DNA of 64,000 bases, taken from contig OX419759.1 in NCBI GenBank assembly GCA_948567375.1, positions 34,077,493 through 34,141,492 on the forward strand. The letters run 5' to 3'. The stretch is from Lunularia cruciata (taxonomy: Eukaryota; Streptophyta; Marchantiopsida; Lunulariales; Lunulariaceae). The stretch's first letter is position 1, and every line of letters begins with the position of its first letter. Under the pieces are notes generated by a model. The model searched no databases and was not told the origin of the DNA. It saw nothing but the letters and a program-made list of their open reading frames with translations. This document shows positions 1 through 11,499 of the stretch, piece after piece. Both the position numbers and the translations under genes were made by a program.

Positions 1-235
1 ATTATGCTTTCCTCTTTAGACCTCTCTATCTTCTCCTTGACACCCATTGCTATCGGTGTGCTAATTCTTCTTTGCTTTGGTGAATAGGTTAAGCTTTCTT
101 GTCAAAGGGTAACTTCTTCAAATCCTTGTAACTAAAGGAAAAGACATAAACATAGAATCAAAAGATTTCCTCAAATTTTACCTTCTCATCCAATATCACC
201 TTCTTGTCATATTGAGAGGGAAATCATTCTCTTAA
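1..235 (-). pseudogene. Relic of family-A-like pol (upstream of RT)
   Basis: The first ~235 bases align by eye, in the same order and on the minus strand, with the stretch of family A pol just upstream of reverse transcriptase (compare about 60370-60560). Shared strings include TCAAATCCTTGTAACT and TTTCCTCAAATTTTACCTTCTC. The reading frame is destroyed. It is an old fragment, much more diverged than A1-A4, and probably continues beyond the left edge of the window. Confidence 0.6.
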
Positions 236-2579
236 TTTATTATTTGATTTAGGAATTTAAGAAATTCTTAACAACTTGAGGTTCAAGTAGGTAATCCATC
301 ACATTCATACCCAACGTTCTTCCTTTAACTTTGTTTTTACTTTTTCTTGTTGAGCGCTATAATGTCCCAATTATATGCAATACTTAATTTAATAAAAACC
401 ATAGAGAGGGCAAGAGAGTTAATCACAAAAGTCTTAATACAAACCTCAAATGAAGAGAAGGTGTTGCTTCCTTGAATATTTGTATAATTTTATACATGGC
501 TTCCTCAAGAAGCCACTCACTCTTTCAGATCTTGAACTTTCAGATTATTTTCCTATCAAACCTTTTTGTCTCAATTTGCTTGCACACCAATATCTATGTA
601 TCTTCTCTAGAAAACTTTACACATCTTTCCTACTTAAGGAGCTTCATAAGCATTTAAATAAATTTTTTATGGTATTTTTATGACTTTTATAAATATACAT
701 GTTCTAAGGAATCATATAGGAATATTCTAACATCTTTTATATAACTTTTTCATCCTTTAAGATGCAATGTTCTCATTGAACAAGTGTTGAGAGTTGATAA
801 GAGCAATAAAATATTTGGCTAAGTTACATGTGGATCTCCATGGTACTTCATAATGTGGATCCTTCATAAAGGATCATATATTTGACTATAAGAAACTCAA
901 TGAAATACATGATTTTGTGGTATAAATTATACTTCAAATTTGATATGATTATTAGTAATTCTCTAGTAAAAGATGACTTAGTTGAAAATAAGTGAAAGAA
1001 GAAGTGTAGGAATGTCTGGGGGAAAGATGAGAGACAAAGAAGACTAGATAGAATATCTATGTAAGCTAGAAGATTTAATTTATAAGCCAATTGGCAACAA
1101 ACTTACAAATAGAGTATAGGTCAATATGGCATGCATGAAGTTTCTTGTTACCTTGAAGTAGTAAGTTGGTGGTTGAAAGCTAAAATTTTATCACTTATGT
1201 CATCTCAACAATATCACGAGGCATATTTCTTTAATCAATTCTAGACAAAAAATAACCTCTCACAAGAAATGTGAACAACTTTCCAGATGTTAGTTGTAAA
1301 ATTATTGTTAACAACACTTTAGTGGGAGCAACCTTTGGTGAATAAGCAATGTGGTGACTTAGAGGAAATTCACCATAAAGACAATTTATTGGGAATATCT
1401 TGGTGGAGGTGTTTGAGAGAGCTGTTATAAGAAAATTCCACTAAAGTAAGGATAAGATTTCAGTTTGCTTGCGCCTCAAAGTGTGAAAGACCAAAGCATA
1501 TTCTTAATAATGCAAATAGCCCCTAATAGTTTTGTAGTCAATTTCAAGGTGATAATCAAGAGAGAATGCTTACTTGGTGTTTAACTAGCTAAATATACTC
1601 TTCTTATGTAATTTGGTGAATTGAGTATTTCTATTGCAGATTTCATGGAAGGTATTTCATATTAAGCAAAGATAAATTCCAAGAAGATAGTAGCATTCAA
1701 ACCTTCTTTGGAAGAAATCAACTTTTCTTGATGGGATATGGATCATTTTGGGTTTATCCACAAAGAAAAAAAATGAAAAAAATTAAGCAACGACTAGGTC
1801 AAGAGAAACATATTACCATCTTTTCTTTAGAATACAAAGTGATTGTAGAGGATTTAAGCTTTCATTCAAGACCTTTTTTTGTTGAAGTTCCAAATAACTT
1901 TGAATGTAGGCTTCTCCATCTTGTTGCATATGCACCCATCAATATGTACATTGTAGTTGCTCCAATGTTTTTATCACTTATAGATCTCCAAAATATGGAG
2001 TATTATGTAACAAGAAGTTCTATTTGTAAAGCTATGTCATTAGATACCAATATCTTGCCTCTTGCAATGCCAACCCATAAATCATAGTTGCTTGCCTTTG
2101 CAAGTTACGCTTTGAATGACATTTTTGTGTTTGATTGCTTGCATGAATTTGTCCCACCAATCCAAAGAAACCTAAATTGTGGAAATCCCATTAATTTGGT
2201 GAATCTACAATGAAGCATCTACAAACATCTACAATTTTATTAACATACTTTATGGTCATACAGAAGCATTTTTACTATTATGCGTTCTTACTTGCCATTA
2301 TGATGACTTTTGTTGCAATTAAGGTAAATTTATGTTCAGACTTGACCACAAACTTCTTATCACCTAGATATTGTTACTAATGTTTGGTCACATGTACAAT
2401 TTTAAGTTCTTTGTGCTTTGTTATATGACATTTTTGCTTTTTTTAGTATAATTTCTCTACAGAATTGGTAACTAGATACCAATAATCATCTTATTCTTGT
2501 AAGGGAACACTCCTAGTAGGAGTGCTTAAAGTATCCACATGTAACTTTATTAGTCATGTTGGGTTATACCACTTATGCA
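236..2579. other. No recognisable gene; AT-rich decayed DNA
   Basis: I see no gene, RNA or well-kept mobile element here. The longest open stretch is 119 codons on the plus strand at 1728-2087; it has no motif I recognise, no related copy elsewhere in the window, and could be chance. The base composition is AT-rich and resembles the flanking decayed retrotransposon DNA, so this is most likely older transposon remains. Confidence 0.5.
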
Positions 2580-3460
2580 TAGGTGCTTAAAGTATAGCTT
2601 CCTTGAGCGTTTGAAACATCATCAAACATTCTTCCCAAATAGTATAGTTAACGGACTACAATTTGTAACAACAAATGACAAAAGGATAATAGAACCCAAT
2701 AAAGCCAATAAATCCTTGTAAAAGTGTGGAAATCTTTAGGAATTTCTACCTTTGGATTGCTTAAATCCTCTCCTACATAACGTATATTCCATGAGCACTT
2801 ATCTTGTAGCCTAGGTATTTGACTTTAGAAACTCAAAATTTGCATTTTGATGCTTGATGTGAAGTACATGGTCCCAAAGTCTCAATGTAAATGTCCTTGA
2901 TGCTCCATCATAATGAAACTATAGATGAAACACCAAACCAAATTTATCCCTAAATATATCATTCATTAGACTCATAAAAGTAGTGCATAGATTGATGAGG
3001 TCAAATGGCATAACCAAGTATTCAAAATGTCTATGCTTAGTTTGAGATATTATCTATAAAACATCCTCCAAAGAAATTCATATGTGGTTTTAGGCATTTC
3101 CTAGATCTAGCTTGGTGAAGAACTTAGTCCACATAATTGATCAAACAAACTAACTATTTGTGAAAGTAGATACCTATTTTTGATTGTTTGCAGATTAATG
3201 CACTATAGTCCATGCATATTTGCCATCTTTCTTTTTCACAAAATAACTAGAGGATGTAATCCTCCAAGGATAAGAGATCTTAAGAGAACACATGAGAAGA
3301 AATACAAGCTCTACACTCAATACTGTGATGCACCAAAGGAACACCTTCATTTTATTATATAGCAAAGAGGATTCCTTCAAAGGAAGCTCCACCCTTTTAT
3401 CAGATACATAGATTGGTGATTTGGCATCAAACTCTCCCTTAGATTAGCTACATGCATGGA
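2580..3460 (-). pseudogene. Decayed Ty3/gypsy reverse transcriptase fragment
   Basis: Read on the minus strand, 3195-3392 ends with FVKKKDGKYAW, the 'V-KKKDG-WR' strand of Ty3 reverse transcriptase. Further downstream on the same strand (about 2940-3030) MPFDLINLCTTFMSLMN stands where the family has [16 protein letters not shown]. Phrases resembling the RT connection and the start of RNase H follow toward 2600. Stops and frameshifts are dense and no catalytic YxDD box can be recovered. This is an old pol relic of uncertain family, more decayed than D or E. Confidence 0.65.
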
Positions 3461-4555
3461 TGACATGTTGGTTTTGGTCCTTTCTGGTTGGTAAAACAAG
3501 CTTTGACTAGATAGAATATTTAGGGAATCTTCCTATTAGACCTCGGACTTGCATGGGTGAGATATCATTGGGAAGCTCTCAATGAGACAAATAGAGAGGC
3601 AAGTAAGGCCAGCCTCTTCTTCCTTAGGGCCAAAACTTACACCTTTTAAGCCCTAATTCATCTATTTATGCCTTCAAAATTGGCTATGAAGTTTCAAGAC
3701 TATTTTTGGCTTCACCCTATTATTAAAATTAATCTTTTGATGATACCTCTATCTAATCTACTTTTTCCATTATCTTTAATATTCTTCTAGATGTTACAAA
3801 GCTAATTTTCACCTCTAGATAATATGTCTAACTATTAATATTACATTTTTAGGCTATTTTTTTGGCTCTTGCTCTATTAGTAGGAGAGATATATTTATGA
3901 CACCTTTATCTGATCTACCTAGTCCATCATATCTAACATCCTTCCAAATGTTATCAAGTCAGTTTTCACCTCTAGATAATATATATAGCTATTGGTATTG
4001 CGTAGTGCTATAAAGGTATATACTTGGTTAAATGTATCCTATTGCTTAGAAGGTCTTCAAGTTGAGGATAATTATCCCTCCAATTCATGTGAGGCTAGAT
4101 GATAATGTGCCTTGTATGTCAAAGTAGTTCATAAAGTTGTCTCAATTTTGTTATCAACTTGTTAGAAACAGATCCTAATAATCTTCCAAGAACTTATGTG
4201 ATCCTACCAATACCTTGTTTTCTCTTTCAAATTATCAAAATTGTGTACTAATCACATAAATAACTTATCTTTCTTTTTAGATTGCATTGGTGAAAATTAA
4301 GTATATTAGTATTTTTATTCCTTGAGATTTGATACAATCTCCTTTTATCTTCCATATCACAGTGCTAAGATTCTTTCTTCTAAACTACCATTGGATTATA
4401 TTGTTTCAGCCAAGGCATACATAGGATTTTAACACATATTAATACAAGTATACTCTATTGGATACTTAGAAACATTAACACATATTAGTTTAGGGTTTAG
4501 TTAACATATATTTTGACACATGTTAGTACAAGTATACTCTATTAGATATTCAATA
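3461..4555. other. No recognisable gene; AT-rich decayed DNA
   Basis: No open reading frame of note and no motif recognised. Short local repeats are visible (for example TATACTCTATTAGATA near 4451-4565 recurs three times), and phrases such as TCTAGATAATAT recur at about 3814 and 3972, suggesting a small old duplication. Nothing functional can be supported. Confidence 0.5.
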
Positions 4556-4559
4556 TACT

Positions 4560-5195
4560 CTATTAGATGCTCTTTGTATTGCAAGTAGCTAAGAGATTTG
4601 TTTATATGAATTTTAATAAAGCTTCTTCATTAGTCAAGATTTTGTAAAGTTAATCATATCCAAGATAAAGGTGACTTTATTTTAGAAGAAGTTGAAAGTG
4701 CATTGACTTTGTATTATTAGGTGTTTGGCTTTGGAGAAATAGTTGAGAATTCTTGGGTGTGTAATTATTTTTGGTTAAGAATTTTTTATAGTCCAAGGTT
4801 ACCCATTTGAAGGAATCATTGACTTAGTTGTTTGGTCAAGATAAGAACATATGCTTATGGATTAGTTACATAAGTATGGATGCTCCTTTAGACTTTAGAA
4901 TTTAGATGAGTTTGTGCCCAGAAAATTTTATTACTATTAACTAGTAACTATTTTAGGAAAGTATTTCACAGTTATAAACCAAGGATAAGGAGGCACTCAT
5001 CATACTTTCAATTTGCAACTATCTCTCTTTGATTGAGTTCTCAAGTAAATATTGGCTTGAATCTTGTAGGTGCTTGAGAGTTTGAGCCTTAGAGGAGGTG
5101 ATAGAGTTTGTTTCCTTGCCTTCTTAGTCCACGATGCACTACCTACATAGCAATCAAAGGTTCATTTTCAGTAAGAGATATGCAGATTCATAGAT
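4560..5195 (+). repeat. Degenerate LTR of family-A type
   Basis: This stretch follows the family A LTR in order and orientation: GTATTGCAAGTAGCTAAGAG, TAGGTGTTTGGCTTTGGAG, ATTGACTTAGTTGTTTGGTC, GCAACTATCTCTCTTTGAT, TTCCTTGCCTTCTTAGTCCA and AAAGGTTCAT all have close counterparts in 55023-55715. Divergence is far higher than among A1-A4, and neither terminus is intact. It is an old solo LTR or LTR fragment, showing that family A or a close ancestor was already active long before the copies to the right inserted. Confidence 0.75.
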
Positions 5196-5199
5196 CATG

Positions 5200-5949
5200 T
5201 CATGTTAAGCAAGAAAGTTCACAATATGTTGTATCTACTTTTGGGATTGGTATTTGGTCATCAATGCCAAGTTTTTCTTTTGGTAGTTCTACCTCAACAT
5301 CTGGATTGATTTCTAGAAACAATCAACTTCTCATACCCTATTACTAACACAAAAAATTTGCAAACACCCTTGATTGTCTTAGCATAGTTAAAAGTTTTTC
5401 CCTAGCCCATTTGAACCACCTTGAATATTGTAGATTAGCTATCTCCATATTGGTAATACTTTTTATGAAACTTCTTATATTTCCTTTCTTTGGTTGGACC
5501 AATAAGATCACAATGTTATCTTATGGATCTTCTTTGTTAATAAACTTGTAGTCAGGAATCATCACCACTCCATTCAAACTCTATAGATTAGGCCAATTAT
5601 GTCTCCTATATGTACAATTTACCTAAATTTATCCAAACTAATAACAATGGTAACATTAATAGATTCCAAGCCAAGGAGGAATGTTTTTTCCTTGTCCCTT
5701 CTAAAAACTTTCTTTGATAAATTTGTTGCCATAAAGGCAAATGAAAGTAATTTAGATGGATAATGCCTAACCCCTTTTGAATTGGTCCAGAATATGGTTG
5801 GGGTATAGTAATGAAAAGTGTACTAAATTGGATTCCTCTTTGGTGGGGCTTGCTTGGTCCTATAAAGTTACAATCTAAAGTACCAAAGGTTCATCAGCCA
5901 AGGTGATCACATTTAGAAAATACTACCCAAAGTGTGACATGATGAACTA
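5200..5949. other. Unassigned sequence left of E protease
   Basis: No gene recognised. A 79-codon plus-strand open stretch (5108-5347) lies partly over the degenerate LTR and carries no motif. On the minus strand the sequence may be the eroded linker after the E protease, but I could not recognise reverse transcriptase motifs in it. Confidence 0.4.
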
Positions 5950-6985
5950 CATGAAATACTAATTTGAACAACTCCAATAGACATAATTCCTCTATTAGAT
6001 ACTACCAAGCAATGAGTGTGGTATCTAGAGGTATCAAGGTAGTTGATTCTAGAGGCTCATCCTCACACTAGTCTCCTAGTGGTACAAAGGCTCCACTCCA
6101 AACCTACTACATTAATTGATCTACATGTTGCTACAATGCCTCCTCTGAACTCCACAATGGAACATCCAAGGTGAATGGAATGATCCCACTCGTACTCCAA
6201 ATCCATGTGATCTCCTTTGGTATTGGAGTATCCTCTTCATGAGTGTTCCCCTCTAATAAATCACCAGGCCAAGTAATAGAACCATTGAAAATTGAAATGA
6301 TATTGCCATGGTCCTCGACTATAGTGAGCCAAGACTGCCACTATTGAAGCATACTAGTAGACAACACACTAGTCCCTAACCTTACTACCAACCTGGTCTA
6401 TAAGAGGTTGTCTCCTCCCAATAGTCAATACTAAAACCCATGGTATACAACACTGCTCCCTCAACTAACACATCATATGACTCAACTATGGTCACAATGG
6501 CTTAAGCTCTCACCATAGAGCTATTAGTTGGATGATCGGGCGGAATCTGAACAACCAGCTCTCCACATATGATGTAATATGTAGAACCACCACCTATAGA
6601 TGTTTGGATTTGAAATGGACAGCTCTCCACATTGGTCTTTTGTAACTCTAGACCGACAATTGCAACCTTCTCCAACATAAGGAGTTGCACACCAGAGTCA
6701 AGTAAGACCCTCTACGGTGTATAGACCTTCCTTGAAGGTCCCACCAAACAAAAAATCCCCCTTTGGTTATCCAATAAGGCAACCCTATGTGTAACCCATG
6801 CTCGCTCAAAGGCCGGTCTAGTTGGTAACTCCACCAATCTAGCCATTGTTGCTTGCCATAAACCACTGGTTGCTAAGCGGATCCCATGTTCCTCAACCAA
6901 GTTAGCTCCATTATCAACCACCTCTACTCTAGAAGTAGGAACCACATCATCCCTACTCTCACTAAGCATAGCAGCCAGCCGGAAC
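5950..6985 (-). pseudogene. Element E: gag-protease fragment
   Basis: On the minus strand this encodes the region between gag and reverse transcriptase of a Ty3/gypsy element. The frame at 6712-6985 continues at 6502-6690 with LDSGVQLLMLEK, a retropepsin active site (D-S-G) followed by CPFQIQTSIGG, typical of one group of plant Ty3 proteases. About 60 codons further on (around 6400-6440) MGFSIDYWEETTSYRPGW marks the end of the protease domain in this group. Lower coordinates decay into stops. The higher-coordinate end is cut at 6985 by the LTR of element A1. The upstream half of E may be the gag fragment at 55716-56640, which has the same strand and the right order. Confidence 0.75.
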
Positions 6986-7677
6986 TGTGAGCCGGCCTGT
7001 CTCTCACTCAAGATGAACCTTTGATGGCTATTATGGTAGCGCACCATGGACTAAGAAGGCAAGGAACCCCAACTCCATCATACTCCTCCAAGGCTAACAC
7101 TCCAAGACTCAAGACATTGCTCACTAGAGAACTCAATGAGAGAGAGATAGTTGCAAATGAAAGGATGACGAGTACCTCCTCACCCCTTGTTTATATACTT
7201 GTGAAATAGTTACATACCAAAGTTACTAATTACCATAGTAACTCAAGTTACTAGACTAAAAGTCAAGTAAAGTCAAAAAGTAGAAAGGAATATCCATTCA
7301 CATGGGCATATTCCCCTAAACATGTGGTCTTATCTTGACCCAACCACTAAGTCAAGGATTCCTTCACATGGGCTATCCTTGGACTAAAGAAGAATCCAAA
7401 ACAAAAAGGTTTGCGGGCCCAAGAGTTCTCAACTCTTTCCTCAAAGCCAAACACCTAGGAATAATACCAAGTCAACACACTAAAATCCAAAATAGTGGTG
7501 CTCATCTTTTCTACTTCCTCTAAAGTAAGGTCCCATCTATCTTAGCTATGACTAACTTTAGCTAACCATGACTAATATAGAACCATCCTTTATCTTTATA
7601 TAAATAATATCTCTCAAGTACTTGTAATACCAAGCTAAATATCACAATACCACACACATGCACAAATGGGTGTTACA
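6986..7677 (-). repeat. A1 3' LTR (family A)
   Basis: A complete family A LTR, 692 bp, lying in minus orientation (plus-strand ends TGTGAGCC and GTGTTACA). It pairs with the LTR at 25271-25963: the two differ at only about 17 positions by eye (about 2.5 percent) and share a private variant, CCTAAACATGTGG, where other copies have CCTAAGCATGTGG. GAAC directly precedes this LTR (6982-6985) and directly follows the partner (25964-25967), a possible 4-bp target duplication. A TATATAAAC box lies on the minus strand near 7190-7197. Confidence 0.92.
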
Positions 7678-8507
7678 TTTACCCCCGGACTAAGTTTTCA
7701 CTTTGTCCTCAAAGTGAAGGTCTCTCTACCTTCTATGGTACATCTTCAACTTATCATGGTTAATCCTATAAAAGTGTCTTCCTCCCAACTCCTTGAGATC
7801 ATAGGTGTAATTGCCCCACACCTTCTCCACTATGAAAGGTCCAAAGTACTTAGGCAAAAACTTCTTTTGCACTCTCTTGAATCAAATGGAATCAAACAAC
7901 ATTACCCAATCACCTTCTTTGAAAGGCTCCACCTTCTTCTTGCCTTGCCTCTTGTCATAGCTCTCCTTTTGTTTCCTTTGGGCTTGCTCCACTCGAACCA
8001 TAGCAACTGCTCTTGCCTCTTCCAACTCCATGAGTTGATCCTTCCTTGACTTCTTTGCATCACCTCCTTGTGCTTTGTTCAATCTCCTATGAATGCTTTG
8101 GAAGGTCAGAAGATCAAAGTGAATAGGTAAGGTTGACTCAATACCATACACCAATTGAAATGGAGAATATCCGGTAGAAGTCTTCATGGTTGTCCTATAC
8201 TCCCACAAAACTACATGAATCCTCTTGTCCCAATGATGGTTAGCCCCCTCCATTTCTGCATCTTTGGCCAACATCATGCACAAGGTCTGATTAGTTCTCT
8301 CTGCCAAGCCATTGGAATTTCGCTTATAGGATGTAGTTACTCTATGTGTGATAGAGAAATGTCGTAGCATGGCTGTAGTAATGCTTCTTGTAAACTCTTC
8401 TCCTTTATCAGAAGCCAACTCCAAAGGGCATCCAAACCTAGTGATAATGCGTTCATAAAGAAATCTACCCACTTCATCTTCATTCTTGTCCCTCAATGGT
8501 CTACCCT
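7678..8507 (-). pseudogene. A1 integrase C-terminal part
   Basis: Minus-strand 3' end of A1 pol. Next to the LTR is a purine-rich tract (AGTCCGGGGGTAAA on the minus strand, about 7678-7692), the second-strand primer. The frame 7882-8507 covers the second half of the integrase core: DKGEEFTRS (second catalytic D), NGLAERTNQT (catalytic E) and the conserved tail EPFKEGDWVMLFDSI. The segment ends at 8507, exactly where the family B LTR starts. The next piece of A1 integrase resumes near 17854, about 90 bp further along the gene than expected. Confidence 0.9.
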
Positions 8508-8895
8508 TGTGGTGCCCACATTTTTTGTTTATTTTCAAAATAAAGGAAAAGAAGTGTATAGAGAAGTTGTATTGCGCCTGTATGGCCAAAGAAGGCAAAG
8601 AAAAGAGTCTTCGGGATGAAACCCAAAGTAAAGTGACTTTGGGGCATAAGGCAAAGTACTTGGAAATGCCCTGTCAGCACACAACCCAAAGTAAATTGTC
8701 TTTGTATTGGGGAGAGCTCAACCCAAGGCAAAGACAGTCTAACCACCTTTCATTGGGGCGAGAAATTCAAGAAGGGGTCGTTCAAAAACCGGTGGCCCAT
8801 ATGCGCGAAGGTTGATTGACAGTGACAGGTGCATGCAAGAGTTGTGATTTCTTGGTAGAAACTCAAAGTGACGGAAGACGAAGAAGCGCAACTCT

Positions 8896-8903
8896 ATAAA
8901 AAT
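8896..8903 (+). promoter_or_regulatory. Putative TATA box of B LTR
   Basis: CTCTATAAAAATTGAAC lies 27 bp before the ATG at 8923. The solo LTR at 41966-45091 has the same box (44698-44705, minus strand) at the same distance from its ATG (44678). Being kept at the same spacing in two copies supports a real LTR promoter. Initiation 25-30 bp downstream would fall at the ATG itself, so the true start may be slightly upstream or the leader extremely short. Confidence 0.5.
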
Positions 8904-8922
8904 TGAACTTGCAATGATGAAA

Positions 8923-11499
8923 TGTCGAGTAATTTTCCTTTGCCATTGAGAAGTCGTCTTGCAGGTGATCGTGGGAAGGGAAATAAAGTTGGAATTGTGT
9001 TAGTGCTAAAAGGGAGAAGTTGCAAGAGTGAAATTGAGAGAGAGTGAGAAGGTAGAAGAGATGGGAGGAGGAAAGAAGAACTCTGAATTTGCAGTGAGAA
9101 ATCATGCAATTCAGAGGTTAGATGTAATAGCAAGGATCGAAGTCTTGAGCCGACTTCAGATCACATTTCTGGCATGGAACTGGAATGTAAGCTTTCTAGG
9201 ATTCATGACAAAAATCATCAAGAGCAAGTGTCTCGATGGACTAGAGGAAGAAGGGAAGAGAGGAAATCCGGCTCACTAGACAGAGTCGGATTGGAGACTC
9301 GTACTCGGGAAGGAAGCAGGCTCGAAGAAGGGAGCCACGTTCTTGGGGAAGGGAGAGATAGCTCAAGAGACCCAGGAGGTGAGAGATGCCTTCTCATCAA
9401 AGAGGACAAAGAACAGGTATAAGGTTGAGAGTTACAAAGACCCTATGAAGGGAGGGATCGTGAGTGCACTAATGGCTATCCTGAAGCCGGAGCAAACCAC
9501 ATATGTGATGAAACACCAAGCGGTGTTCTTTCACAAGCTTTTTGCAGGAGAACCAATCAATTGGGCGAGGTGTTTTCACGGGAGAACGAGGCAGATGGTG
9601 TGGAATTTGCGGAATAAGTTGCCTCCACACTATATCGTGCCGTTTGCAGCACACTTCTACCTTGGGCTTAACTTGCTGAACTCGGCAGAGCGGACTTGGA
9701 TGGTGTTGCACTTCCATCCTGATGTGCGAAAGGAGGTCAACATCGAGGAGCAGCAATACATCCTGCAAATCAAGAGTACTGACGACTACTACGCAAAGAC
9801 GGGGAAGAACGTGGAGGTCGCAGTGAGTACCCCGACTACGAAGAAGAAAAGTTGGCAAGATGACACCAAAGACACAAAGAAACCTTGGAAGATGCGGAGA
9901 GGCAACCTGAGGCGAGGTATGGTGGTAATTGAGTCGGAGGACAAGGACTCAAAAGGAGATGCCGAGCTAAAAAATGAAGACTTGGAACACAAGGAAGAGC
10001 CTGAGCTAACGCTGCAGAGTGGAGATATGAGTAGCGATAGTGATGAAAGGGGAGACATGACATCAGCACCAGCAGTTGACAAATACAAAGAAGAAGTTCA
10101 AGCAGAGATGGAAGCCAAAGACAACACACAGTTGGAAGATGAAGTAATTGTGCCCGAAGAGAAGAAGATTGCAGTGCAGCAAGGAGTTCGCTCAAGACGT
10201 AAGGCAAAGTGTGAAGCGGGGCCAAGTAAGGCAAAGGAAGAGGTAAGTGAAAGCTCGGGAAGTGAGGCTTTGATTCCAATACAAAGATTGCAGAGAAGAA
10301 GGTGAGTATCGGATGAACAGGAAGTGCAAAGAAAAGTAGCCACACAAGAAGAAGTAATCCCGAGCTATGGAGTGGAGTACCTGCGGGAGGTGGTGTGCCC
10401 ATTGTTGGTGAAGTTGGAGTACAAGAAGAAGGAAATGCAGTCAACATGTTCGGAGGTAAAGACTGTATTGCAGGTGTTGGCAAGATTAGAAGAAGAAAAC
10501 TTAGAGTTGAAGAAGAGTATAACCCGAGGTGAGGAGGAAAGGGAAGTGCTGCGAGCGGAGGCAGTGGTGAGAAGTTAGGTAATCAAAGACCTAAAGAGAG
10601 AAGAAAGTTATCGAGAGGATCTTTTGAAGAAGAGTGACATAGCAAGGGAGAGACAAGTAGCAGAGTATGAAATCTTGAAGCAACAATTTGCTGATTCAAG
10701 AGTAGAAGTAATCCATGCTATGGCAAGAGTAGCAGCAAAGGATCAAGAGCTCGATAGGGTGATGGAGAGTGTCGAGGAGAAGAAGCAACTCTTGCAAAGA
10801 GAGTTGGCGGCACAATACCAAGAAGAAGATTGATTACAAGAGTTACTTTGTAATCAGGAGGAGAAGGTTGTACAGAAGGAGACGGGGAAGGAGACGGTGA
10901 AAGCCGAGTTTGAAGAGGAGTTGGCGATGTATAGGGAGGATTGGCTTGCAAATTGAGAGCGAGAGAGAAAGATGAGATTGGAGCCATTGAAGGAGATAGT
11001 CCTCAGGATGAACATGATGTTGAGTACAGAGGCCAGCGTTCGGATTGAAGAAACGAGATTGCACGAGTTGAAATTGTTGGTGCAGGAGACGAGGCAAAGA
11101 CAAGCAAGAGACACTGATTTGAATGCCTTGTTAATTAATCTCAGAACTCGTGTAGACAGAAAGATTTTAGAGGTAGAGGATAACATTTCAATTAGATTAG
11201 ACTTAGTGAAAATAGAGATAGAAAAGCTTCGGAAGGATGTTAGAGCAAAACCCAAAGTAGATAACATAGGAGTACAAATGTCTTTGGAGTTACTAGTGGA
11301 GACATTAGAGAAGAGTGGGTCGAGAGATAAGGAGTTAGATAGATTACCCACTAGTGCAATTTCAGATCAAGAAAGAGAATTGCTGGATCTGGTAGAAGAA
11401 GTAGAAAATACAAAACCCAAGGATAGAGTAGTAGGAAGTAAAGTTACTTTGGGTTTGGGTTTGAATAAAGATGAAGAAGTAGACATCGGATCGGAGTAG
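8923..11499 (+). pseudogene. LTR-borne 858-codon reading frame (coiled-coil protein), damaged
   Basis: Function unknown. From ATG 8923 to stop 11497-11499 a single frame runs for 858 codons, interrupted by a pair of compensating one-base indels (about 8941 and 9005-9020) and five in-frame stops (9277, 10303, 10576, 10831, 10954). Where the second copy can be compared, stops replace Trp or Arg codons by one transition. That copy (solo LTR, minus 42886-44678) keeps the same frame with lesions elsewhere. Visible parts: basic N-terminus (about residues 1-120), a conserved middle with KHQAVFFHKLF and NWARCF followed by HYIVPFA (about 190-270), a Lys/Glu-rich acidic part (about 310-460), and heptad-like coiled-coil stretches (about 480-800) such as EEENLELKKS and RELAAQYQEED. 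The C-terminus SKVTLGLGLNKDEEVDIGSE also occurs in the solo LTR at 22331-24224. No enzyme motif seen. It could be an element-specific structural or regulatory protein or a captured host fragment. Confidence 0.72.

Noticed and set aside
1728-2087. 119-codon plus-strand open frame in the left region
   Set aside because: No motif, no second copy and no neighbouring gene signals; in AT-rich decayed DNA an open stretch of this length can occur by chance.
7021-7209. Short open frames repeated near each family A LTR (for example MTQPLSQGFLHMGYPW)
   Set aside because: They recur only because the LTR recurs; they lie antisense to the LTR and have no independent support as genes.
9836-10483. 215-codon minus-strand open frame opposite the LTR reading frame
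   Set aside because: Shadow of the plus-strand frame: Lys/Glu-rich coding on one strand gives Leu/Ser/Phe-rich open stretches on the other. It is not kept in the second LTR copy.
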